A stretch of 64,000 bases of DNA from Lycocorax pyrrhopterus obiensis. Its lineage: Eukaryota; Chordata; Aves; Passeriformes; Paradisaeidae. A program made the translations under genes and the position numbers. Positions within the stretch are counted from its first letter, which is position 1. Each line of letters starts with the position of its first letter. The notes under the pieces were generated by a model. The model searched no databases. It was not told the origin of the DNA and saw only the letters and a list, made by a program, of their open reading frames with translations. Where the stretch lies: positions 36,935,133 through 36,999,132 of the forward strand of contig JACSVZ010000007.1 in the NCBI GenBank assembly GCA_014706295.1, read 5' to 3'. This document shows positions 11,601 to 23,600 of the stretch, one piece after another.

Positions 11601-14600
11601 ATGAACACTACTAGTTTTGTTTAAGCCTTAGGTCCTCAGCAGCAGGAAATTGGTGTAGCACTGAAAACTAACTTTCCTGAATCTGGTTTTTGGCTGTGAT
11701 GTCTCATTAATAGTTTATGCTATAAAGAAGTTTAATTTTTTTCCTGAATGTACAGGTGTGTTACAGAAAAGTTAGAAGTCGTGAGCTGTAATGTCTTATT
11801 GTTCAGATATTGCCCTCTTTCCTCTCTGTTGCCTCAGAGCTCAGTGCTGATTATGTTGTGGTCCTTCATATTCAAAAAAAGTGAACCTGTAATATTGAAA
11901 TGTCCTCCATATCTGTTTTTTCAGTCATACTTGGCTGCTAAAACTTTGTCCACAGAAACAGGTGAAGTTGGACAGTTCTGGCACTTTTCAATCCTCTTAA
12001 TGTTTTGTGCTAATCACTCAATCCTTACACAGGCTTTTTAATTCCTAAATTATATCTTGCATTTATTTCTTTGAATAGCTATTTCTGTAAATTGTTCAAA
12101 ATTAAGTAGCAGTTAATCACATATATTTTTTTATGCTTCACTCTGGATTATTCTGACCATTATTCCTTGATTTCTAGGTGTTTGATCAATATCTTAATTT
12201 TATTACTTTAGAAGATGATATGTTTGTATTGTGTAACCAAAACAAAGAACTTGTTTCATATCGTGGTAAGTAAATTTATATAGAAATTAGACCAGAATGT
12301 CTGAAGTTGAAATTTACTTTTGAAGTTGTAGCTAATAACCAGCAATTACTTCATTTTGCTGTGATCTGCTCAGAATTCAGGATAATCTGTTAGATGTTTA
12401 AAGTCATGAAAGAAGCAGTTCTTAGGTATTCATTTCAGCATCTTTATTACATGGTGATTGTGATACTGAAAAATAAATACATATTTTTAAATAACAAAGC
12501 AAAACTGTGGTATAGACATTTATGGATAATAACACTTTTTATACAAGGAATAATATTGGAAAAATTACATATTGTTTTCACATGTAGATAGTCACTATGA
12601 ATGGGAAAGGGCATTCTAGACAATAAGCAATGCTGATTGCTTCTGCAAGCATGTGAGCCAAGCATGTCAGCTTCTTCACAAAGTTTCAGAGTTGCAAGTG
12701 AAGTCAGCCTCCTGGAACTCATTTTTTTGTTCTCGAGACTTCTGTTCGAGACTTGGTTTGGAACCTAGCAGGAAAAGCAAGTGGCTGCCTTAGGTCAGTT
12801 GCCTTGGTGCTGTGGCAGCTCAAGTCGACATACATACTAGTTGTCATAATTATCCACATGATCTTCCTCCCTCCATTGTGCTGATTTTATGTACTCCTCT
12901 GACCCATTCAATGTGATAAATGTACAGGGAGCTACCACTCCACCACTCCTGCGCTTTACTCTGGATGTTACAGGGTATATTGTCTTGCTGCTTCTGCTGT
13001 AGTTTCACTCTTCCTCTCCTCTTTTTACATAAGAACCAGTAATTTCAGAGCTGCAGTGTGTGTTTAATTGACTCATTCCTTAGAAAATACCAACTCGTTT
13101 GATGTGCAAATGCAATGCAAGGGAAGAAGCAGAAGTCAAGATAGTCCTATTTTTGCAGCAGCTCCTCATTGCTTTAGTGTAGTCAGTGTCACACAGCTAA
13201 TTGGTGGTGTATGGAGTACTCCCTAGTGACCAGGTAGAGATGAGAAGTCTCTGTATATATAGTATTTAGCAGCGAGATTTTTCTCCTCTGTTGCCCCATA
13301 TCCAAAATCAGTACCTTTCTGTAAAACTGGATCAATAATACTGAGTTGTGTCTCACACTGGGGATTGATTCCATTGGTAGAATGAAGGGCATTTTTGTTT
13401 GAAAAGCAGGTTTGTTTTTTTTTGCTAAAACCTGATGTTAAGAGTTTTAATAGTAATTGTTTTGTGATGTGCTCCTGTGTATGTAAAGATACTTAATTGA
13501 CTGTCATAAGATTCCTTATGCTAACAAGGAATTTGAATTAAAATGACTGAAAATGGTTTTGCACCCATCAGTTTCTATCTGGCTTGTTTTCCTCTCTGGG
13601 GCCGCTGAAATTTGCCACCATGTTTAAACCAATGTGGAAGTGGGCTGTTTCCAAAAGCTCATCGAACAGAAATCTGATCTTCCACAGAGAGTGATGAGTT
13701 TTCCATTAGAGCTCAGTGGCTGATCTGTCTTACTATGTGAGTTCTAGATCTGACACAGACAGTCAGTAGGAGTGCAGGGGTGAGGAGGAAGTGGGCTTTT
13801 TTGCCTGTGGAGAGTATAGCAGGAGACTGCCAGTTTCATAATCTACAAAAGTCAGTGTAAATCTGAGAGTACTGAAAGACAGCTGCTGTTCTTGCAGCAG
13901 CACTGCTGCGTGGCCACGAATGTACCTGAATGGGTGAACCAAGAACAAATATAACAAAACAGGTTAAATTTCAGTTTCATGATTTCTTGGCTGTATGACT
14001 GCTTTTACAGAGAGGTAATGTCAGGACAAATAAGCATGATGAAATCCTTCAATTATGTGAAAGACTTTCATAGACAGAAAGGGCATAATACATGCTCTTT
14101 GTTTAGTAAAGGATAAGAAGTGATGAGTTTAAATGCAACAAGAAAGTTTTTGATCAGATATTAGGAGCACTTTCTAATTTTAAAAATAGTGAAATATTAG
14201 ATTACCTGTAAACGTTATGGTATTTTTATGTCTGGGAAGCTCTTTGAATTGGTTTAGGTGCAGAAATTATATGGGTTTAACTCATCTTTGGAAAGGAGGA
14301 CCAACTAGATAGTCCCTCAGGCTCTCTCTGGTTCTGTTTCTCTAAGACTGTGTAGAAGAAAGAGTAAATGAGTAATATTGGTATAAAGTTGATCTTTGAG
14401 ATATGCTGCTTCATGCTATTTGAATGCTTCTTTACCATTCTTTACAATTTGGTTGAATTTTGTAGTACAACAGGAAAATGTAGGAGACCTACGCTTACTT
14501 TTCTGTAATAGATGCATTCCTCATAAGCTTGTTAGAATGGAGAGAGAGAAATGTATAGAAAACATGGTAGAGCATTTTACCAAAAGATTCTTAATGAAGT

Positions 14601-17600
14601 TTCTCAAAGGTTGATCTAAGGAGCAGTAATACTGAGTATCTGAGTTGGTTGCTATGGTACAAGAAAAGGAATGTGCTCATAAAATGTGCATGTTAGAAAA
14701 AATTAGGAGGCACTGACAGTATGCAGATTACAGGAACATCAGAAATGAGTACTTTAAACATAATAACAGGATGGGAATTAAATTTTAGAATTGGAAAAGG
14801 CAAGAGAGTAAAAATAAGGTTTTTTCACCCCTATAAACTGAGAGACCATTAGTGGGAGATAACTACAGAATGATAGCCCCAGTGAATTTCAAAGCTTTGT
14901 CATTACAGAAAAATACAGATTTTGGGAATGGTCTGTCTTTCTTGGTGCTGGTATTTCAGAAACTTGAAACTTCTGTTGCTGCTGTCAGCCTAGTCAAAAC
15001 TTTGGCTTGCTAAGTATAGTTGCTGAAATATAATCCACATCTCTAAAGTTCTTAGAGGAGAAAAGATGGGGGGGGGAAAAAAAGCACCTTTAAAGTTAGA
15101 GAATGGTTATGGCTGGCCATGCATAAATTTAGAATGGAAGGCTTATTAATGTTTAGAGCTTTGAAATTCATTTTTGAAGAAAGAGGATAAGACAGATAAT
15201 TATGAGAGAAATTTTTAAAGGTAAAGTAAAACAAACAAGGATAGAATTTATGGCATGAATCCTGAGATAGTGCTTGACTTGAGGTCTGTGATAAGATTTC
15301 GTTTGATGTTTCCTGTTGGCTCTTATATTCTTGTCAGGGTTAGTTACTTAAGAGAAATGTTGCTGCATGTCTTCTGTTCTGACCTAAATGTGGGAGGGAA
15401 ATCTCTCTTATCTGTCAAGTAAAGTGTTTTATAACTTGGGAATTACCCCTAATCTAGAGACTGACAGTAAATTTATGAGAAAAAAAAAAGGAAACTCCAT
15501 ACAAGAGGTGGGATTTAGAAATTTTGAATGTAGGTAACTGCATACTATAATTAAACTGCACAGGTAATTTTTGAGGATTTTTTTCCTGAAAAATGTTTGC
15601 CAAGTGGATGGCCATTTCTCTTCTAGAACATGTTTCTTCGTAGGTTTTTTGTTAATGCAGTACTAACACAATCGAAAAGATACGTATGCAGTCAGAGAGA
15701 CTTGGAAATGATTGTGTAGTGTTTGACCTTATACAGCAAGCGTTAATTAAGTTCTCCCAATTTTTTTCTCAAAAAAAAAAAAGGGGTGGAAACTAACAGA
15801 TGTGCTAAGAGGGGCATTTCAGGATGTAATCTCTTCTGCACCAAAATCTGTTGACTACTAGCAGCCATCAGATTAGAAGAGGTTTGCCTTCTCAGTATTA
15901 AAGTGGCATGAACTTATTTAACCCTATTTTTTTTTACACGCTGTTTTAGCCATTAACCGACCAGATATAACAGACACAGAAATGGAAACTATAATGGACA
16001 CTATTGTTGATAGTCTCTTCTGTTTTTTCGTTACACTTGGTAAGTTTCCAAATTCTAGCGTGTTTTCCATATTCAGTGAGATAACTAGAAGTCTAGTGAT
16101 TTCATATAGAAAATTACAAGCAGAATTAGATCTGTGGCCAAAATCTCAGTAATTCACAGGGTGGGATAGTCATCTAGCTCAAATTATTGCTTTATATCAC
16201 TGTAAAGTACAGTAAGGGCTGTCCTTCATGGGAGTTGAGTCAGTCTTCAGTGTGAATGGGAGAAGAATACTGAAATGCAAAGGTTTGGGTTCACTGTTTT
16301 AACAAAATCCTGGTTTGCAATGAAGATAATAGTGCTTTGAGTTTGGATTTGTCATTCTCAAAAAACCAAAAAACAAAAACAAACCAACCAAAAAACCACA
16401 CAAACCAAACCACTGCAGAATTAGAAGAAAAAAAACTCCTCACACAGACCCTGCAAAGATCTAACTGAAATAACTCCAGGAATGGGAAGGTATATTAAGT
16501 TTACTTATTTTATTGTGAGTTTCATTGATGCTTAGCTGATACATTTTTCATGTGATGGCATTTAACTTGAGTTCTCATTGAAACTGGTCTGTCTGAGATA
16601 GCTGGCCTACAAGGGGAGCTGGGGATTGCTATGGGGAAGTCTGTTCAAGAGAGATTCCCTTGGACCTATTCAGTTCTTTCAGGTGTTAGTGTGATACAAA
16701 TTGAATGTCTTTTCCTCAGTCACTTAAACTCTATGGTTTTGGAATTTTCATATTTGTATAGATAAGTGAGAAACAGTAGCTAAATATTTTGAAACCTGAA
16801 AGCCAATGGAAAATGTGCTTTTGAAAATAGCATTACCATGCAGTGAGCTGTAACAGATATATTGTGGTGGTGGTGGTGGTATAATACTTATTACTGTGTT
16901 CAAGGGACTTCTGACCTTTTGAAAAATAAATTTTTATGCATCTGTACAAGATGGTTTGTCCCCTCCACAGTACATTAGCTTTCTTTCTAGTATACACTGT
17001 ATTTCTCATAAATTGCTGTAAGGGGTATTCACTTACTTTTGTAAAACTTTATTTAATATTTGTATATAGTATTTTTTGTTTCATAGATAAGGGCTACAAG
17101 AGAAAAGTTTAATGTAAGTTTGTATTTAATCTCAGAATGTTAGTAAAATTATTTATGAAAAGTAAAGTAATATAGAATCTGAAAATTACAATGCATGTAG
17201 AAGTCAATGTATCTTTTATTAGGCGCTATTCCTATAATCAGATGCTCAAGAGGAACTGCAGCTGAAATGGTGGCAGTGGTAAGAGCTGTTTTTCTAAATA
17301 CCTATCATTGCTTTAAAACTTTCCAAACATCACTTTTACTTTTCTCAATACTAGGCAGAGCTTTAGTGTCATTGTATCCTTTTCCTTGTGAAGGAAATAA
17401 AACTGGAAAAGAGATACATCCATTTTCCTTTCTTGGATTTCAGTTCCATGGAACTTCTGTAGAAACTGTAATGTTAGGGAATCAAATTGTGAGAAAATTA
17501 TTCCTAAGCTAGAGTTTATCAAGATTTTCTGACAGGCATTGTAATTAAGATGCATCTACACAGTTTAAAAAGTGGCTGTCAGGCCTGTGTTGATCTGTGT

Positions 17601-20600
17601 GTATCAGTAAGAAATTTTTACCTATCTTGCTGGGAAACCCTGAAAGTACGAGAGGTTTTTAGTATATCAAATTAAACTGACATTGAACTTGATCATCAAA
17701 TAGGGATAAAATGACCAAACTAAATCACAATTAGCAATCTCTACAGAGCTGTCTTCATTAGGAGTCACTAATGAAGTGACTCCTAATGTGGTTTGTTTCT
17801 TCCATCTTCTTCGCATCTTCGTCAGTGAAATGATAATACTGATTAAACCTAAGCATGCAGTGTGCATGCACTCATATTGAGGATAATCTGACCTTTATGA
17901 AACAATTGTGTGGCAGTGTCTGACAGCCCAATGTACTGCTTCTGCTGTGGTTCCCTCTTGATGCCTCCTACTGGTGTTTTCTACTTGCATGTTTAGGGAA
18001 AAGGTGCTAATTGTCTGGGAGGAGATTAGTAGGCATAAAGGAAACATCTTCAGTGTAGTCCTGGACATCGATATAAATGCTGGAGGGAGAAAATAGATGT
18101 AAGATTTCTTTCTTTCCCATGTGCACTGGACCTAGTCTTCCTGCAGTGAAGACATTTATAAACTACAAAAACAGCACAATAAATCTTTTAATGTTGATCA
18201 TGTAGAGAGGTTAGGAAACCATTGGTTTGTTAAAAGTGGTTCTGTTTTTCCCCTCCTCAGAAATTGGATAAGAAGCTCAGAGAGAATCTAAGAGATGCCA
18301 GAAACAGTCTTTTTACAGGTGACACACTTGGAGCTGGCCAGTTCAGGTATTGTGTTAGTAGTTTTATTTTTCATATTTCAGTTGTCTGGGTAAGTCACCA
18401 CTGTACTGAAAACTGTATTTACAAGAATGTGGTTCAAATTCTATGTTAAAAGAATTTACATACTTTTAAGGGAGTTTTCCAATCTCACAGCATAACCCGT
18501 TTTAAAACTTTTATAACTAATAAGTGTATGGTCCTAGGACAGTAAGTCAAAAATTATGTTATGAACCAGTTAATTTTGTTCAGCCTCTAAACCCAGCAAG
18601 AGCTGAACTTCTGCAAATACACTCTGTTTACAGGACTATGAAATGCCGTTGGATCTCTGAACATACCTCTTAGCAAAAGAACATATCTCCTTTAAAAGAA
18701 AGAAGGACCCATTTTCTTGCCTGTGAACACTGTTACCAGTTTAGTTATGTCAAAAGCAAGTGTTTCTCAGCTGATCCCCCTCTTGACCAGAGGAGGACTG
18801 CTTGAGGACTACCACTTGGATAATTAAGGTCTGTTAAAGTCATGACCATTTGAATCCTTTAAAGATGCTTGTGTGCATCTGATAATATGTTCTCCGTAGC
18901 ATCCCTGGATACTGTTGCCCCCAGATAGTTGAATACTCCACAGGCTGCCTTAGGAAGGTGTATTATAGGAGTTTATCCTGTACATGGAAAGGAGGACATG
19001 TATTGGCAAGACTGAAGCTGAAGGAAATTTATAATCTCCTTACTGGGTATAAAACAGTCATCATACTTTTATCTCAAATTAAAATCAGAACTTGGATAAA
19101 AGGCACAAAAACATCAAAGCTGGCAAAAGGAATGAGATTGAAAGGAGAGAGAATAGTTGTGAAATACCAGTTTCTTCATTTTCATGGGAACTGAATTGTA
19201 AGCACTGCTTTTCCTTCAGAGACGACTTGTTTTCCTGATAGTGTAGCATCATTGCCCTCAAAATTAAAATGCAAGATAAAAGAAACATAGGAAAGTTTAA
19301 GCAGTTGAATGGCTTCAGATCTCTAGTTTGGTTTTTCAGAATCAAGTGACTAAGGTTCTTGAGATTATATATTTAAGTGAATATACTTACTACAAGGAAA
19401 TCCAGAGCATGGAATTTAAATGCTTTTACTCTGGTCAAAAGCACTTTAATTGGCATGTTTGCAGAAATAATGTGCTTAAGAGAAATGTTTGTAATAATGT
19501 TCTGTCAGCTCACAGTCTTCCTGTCTTCACTATAAATTTTTCATGTAGCCGTAACTCAAGACCTTTAGGCATGAATGCATTCTTTTACCACAAAATTGGG
19601 TACTGATGGAATTACCACAGTGCGTCTCAGAAGTTCATAATTTATTTTTTTAGGGACTTTATATACAAGCAAAGAGAAAAATAAAATTAAATTCCCTTGG
19701 AAGTAAGATTTTATATTTGAGGATCGTAATGGGAATTAAATATTACCCACTGGAACAGTTGTTTGGAACTCAAATGTGTATCCACCCAAAGATGTATTGG
19801 TTAATACCATAAAAGCTAGTTGCTGTTCAGTGTTTTGACTTCTGCTCAATATTTATATATTGGTAATTTCACTTAGTACAAAATAGAATAATCATTTTAT
19901 CATTACTAAGATGTGATTTGTGTAATTTATCATAGTGATCAGACCCAGTTACTTTGGGGAAGGCTGGAGTAGCTCAGCAGTAGGCGGTTTTGCTTTTATC
20001 TTGAAATATGATATAGAACGTGGCTGATATCACTCAGGATGTTACTGGGATGTTTTAACCATGTTTAAAGAACTACTAACAAAGTGTCATCTTTTCAGCT
20101 TCCAAAGGCCCCTATTAGTCCTTGTTGACAGAAACATAGATTTAGCAACTCCTCTACATCATACTTGGACATACCAAGCTTTAGTGCATGATGTTCTGGT
20201 AAGGATAAATCTGATTTTGTTACCAAAACTATTTTTTCACTCAGTTTGTTGTTAAACTTATTACCAGATTCTCTCTTAATCCAAAATCTGTTTTGTCTTT
20301 TTTATTGGGAAGTTGTTTTAGCAAAGAACAACTTGGAAGATTTTCTCTAGAAGTTTTATTTAGCAATAATTTCTAAAACATTTAAAAAGTTGAAATCTTG
20401 ATATCATCTAAAGATAGCTAATTCAGCAATTCTGCCTTTTTCTTCAGTAGCTCATGATCTGTATGCTATGTAATATCCAAACTCCGTTAAGTGCAATTCA
20501 ACTTTGAAAAAGAAGTGCATTTAATGTGTTTTAAAACCAATTTTGGTTTCAGTTTGAACTTCTAAAAGTACTTTTTCCTGTTTTTCTCCACAAGGTGGTG

Positions 20601-23600
20601 TAGGTGTTCAGTGCAGAGTGGTATACAATCCTACTGTAAGGAATCTAAAATAGATTTTTAAAAAAAATTTTTTAACATTTAGGTAGCCTTAAGCTGCCTT
20701 TATTTCCTCAAGTTTATTTTATAAAACCAGTAGTAGAAATGTACTTGAATGATAGCTCATTCCGTTTACCTCAGATTTGTGCATTTTGTGTATAGATGTG
20801 GGGTAAATAATAATTTAAAAAAAAAAAGTAAGAGTAATTAGTATCTGGAGGCTTTTTTTGTACTGAGAGCTATTTGTGAAAATAATATCAAAATCTGTCT
20901 TTGAGAATTATTTTGGATTTATTATTGAGACCGTTAAGAGGCATACATGAAATATACACGTGCATGTATGCGTTGATCTGCAAAGTTGATGGTTGAACTG
21001 TATAGTCACACACAGAGTGTCCAGAAACTTGCATTGCTATGATGAAAATATTTCAACGCTAATGGAATGTTTTAGGGTACTTGTAAATTTTATTTTGTGT
21101 AATTAATTCCTTATCACAAGTCCTTTCCTCTTAAAGGGTGCTTTATACCAATAAACAATTTTTGGTCTAGTTTCTTCAGGAAAGGCATATCTGAGAAAAA
21201 CACAGTTTGCACTGAGTTTCCTCCAGTAAGTGTTGAACTGGCTGGAGACTTGCAGGGAGAAGTATTGAATTTCTACAGGTTTCTTTCTGAAGTAGTGTTG
21301 GGTGGCCTCAGGCATGAGTTGGGATAGGACTTCAGTTCATCAGGATGCAGATCAAAGATGTACTGGAAGCTGAGGACAGCTAGTGCTACAAATATGGTGG
21401 GGTATTAGAATGACGCTGGAAGACGTGCTCAAAGATCATTGGATTATCTCTACTGCGTCAGGCTTCAGTAGTTTCTCTGGACCAACTTGTTAAATGTTGC
21501 ATCTTAAAAGTGCACAGGATTATGAATTTTTTTAGTGAAATTGTAACCAAGTGGTCTGTGGTTCCATGAAAAGGGCAAAAGTTCAATTTCAAAACCAGTC
21601 AAGTTATTCACCTTAAAGGCAAGCCTGCCAAACTCTTCACATGAGCATAATATTTCATTAAATACCTGCAGTAGTCTTTTAAGAGGCCATAAATTGTAAC
21701 CATGAAAGTGTTACCAAGATGTTGATTGTGTCAAGTATACTTTCAAACAAATTGGTTTTTGTTTAAGGTCTCAGTTACAATGGTCTGGGAATTCTGTGCA
21801 GTGTTGAACTACCTAGGCACAAAGTTGAGTGCTGCATCCATTGAGATTATAATCGTGCTGTTTCTACACATAAACAGATTCCTATTTCTAAATAAAAAAC
21901 CTTTCATCAGTGGATACAGAAAAATGGGAGGCATGCATAGAAAGCCTTAAAAGGACAAAATGAGGAGTTGAAAGGAGGAGCACTAATTAATAAGAATTAT
22001 TTTAGGAAAATTTGTAAAACTAACTTGAAAACGCAGGTCACTGGTGAGTTAAAATGAGCCAAAATATAGATCTCGATTAAAAATTACGGCTAAATTTGCA
22101 ATCAGATTAATTCCTTTCAAGTTTTTATCGAATATGTGTACTTGAAAAATACTATTTTTTTGCCGAAACATTAAACATCTCTTGTAAGATGAGATTTGTG
22201 CTGATCAACTGCATGTGTTTCCTTTGAGTATCTACTTGGTTTTATTTGTATTCTGGCATGGGTCATTTGTAGTGTTTAAGTCCCTGCCAAGGGATAACTA
22301 GAAGCGTTTTAAAACTTTATTTGACAGTTTCACTCACAGTGATCCATTTCTGTATACTTTAATGAAAATAATAAAGTCAAGTTTTATTTCTGGAAAAAAC
22401 ATCTATTCTAAAAGCTTCATAACAGATTCTGTGTAGTTGAAGATTTGACTCTATCATTATTTGCCAAGCAAAGAGCACCTCTGAAGTTTTAAATATTCTT
22501 GAAAAGGGCTAGGACAAAGTCAGCAAGTGGAATGCTTGTTAATACTCTGTTGAAAACCAGAGAGAATAGGTAAGCTGCAGAAAATACAGAGCAGTCTTTG
22601 GCAGTGGGGGAAAGAACTAGAAGACCCACAGGGAGCAGTGTGGTGACATGCGAGCATCATTGTGTCCTCTAGCAAAGCGATGTAGTTTCTATGTTCATAC
22701 ATCCGTGGAAGAAGAAAAACTATACGGAAAAATAGCAGCTTTGTTGCAAAGTTTTGCTTTATCATGCATTCTTTATTTTACTAGTGCTTAAAAAATTAGG
22801 GAAAGAGTTGTGAAGGTGTAGCTAAATAGTCTTCACAGTGAATAATCCTGTTGCTGATGTTATCAGCTTCTTGGCAGCTTTGATACATATTTTGTAGTTA
22901 CGTCAGTGAACTTAAGCCTTAGAAACACTTTTTCTGCAATATAGAAACTTTCCTATTTCAAAGTTTTGGAGAGTTGTTAGGGTACAGTCTTTGCTAAATA
23001 ACTTACTTTCTATGCAGAAAACAGTGTTCAAAGTTCAGTGTCAGAAGACTGCTTGCATATGAGATAATCAATTGTCTTTGCTTGACATTTATTGCCTTGT
23101 TTAGTATTGGACTGGTCACAGTTCAGTAATTGTGAGTAATTTTGGAGTTCTTATATTACTGTTTCTATTATCTAGTTAACTAGCAAACTGTTTCCTGCCT
23201 ACTTATGAAGTTCTAATAAATAGCTGTGTTAATATTTTTTTAGAAAATATTCTCAGAGATATTTTGTTGAGTATAAAAGACTGAAAAAACAATTAAACCG
23301 TCAAATATTTACATAAGACTCCTCTTTATTTTAGGATTTCCATTTGAATAGAGTTAACTTGGAAGAATCAACAGGAATGGAAAGTACTCCAGCAGGTGCT
23401 AGACCTAAGAAAAAAAATAAGAAGTCCTATGATTTAACTGCATCTGATAAATTCTGGCAAAAGCATAAGGGCAGGTAAGCTGTAAAGGTACACAATTTAC
23501 ATTAATTTAGTCAATATAAATTCTTCATATATGGTAGTTCTGCTTTTAATCGTATTTGAAAATATTTTCTAGTTTGGGGGCTTTTTTTAAGGTGTTGTGG

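Noticed and set aside
17207..17512. 101-codon plus-strand frame
   Set aside because: Only the first part is SCFD1 exon 8; the rest is intron read past a strong donor.
19968..19982. TAGCTCAGCAGTAGG resembling a tRNA A-box
   Set aside because: No matching B-box (GGTTCRANNCC) or cloverleaf lies at the right distance, so it is neither a tRNA nor a recognisable tRNA-derived SINE.
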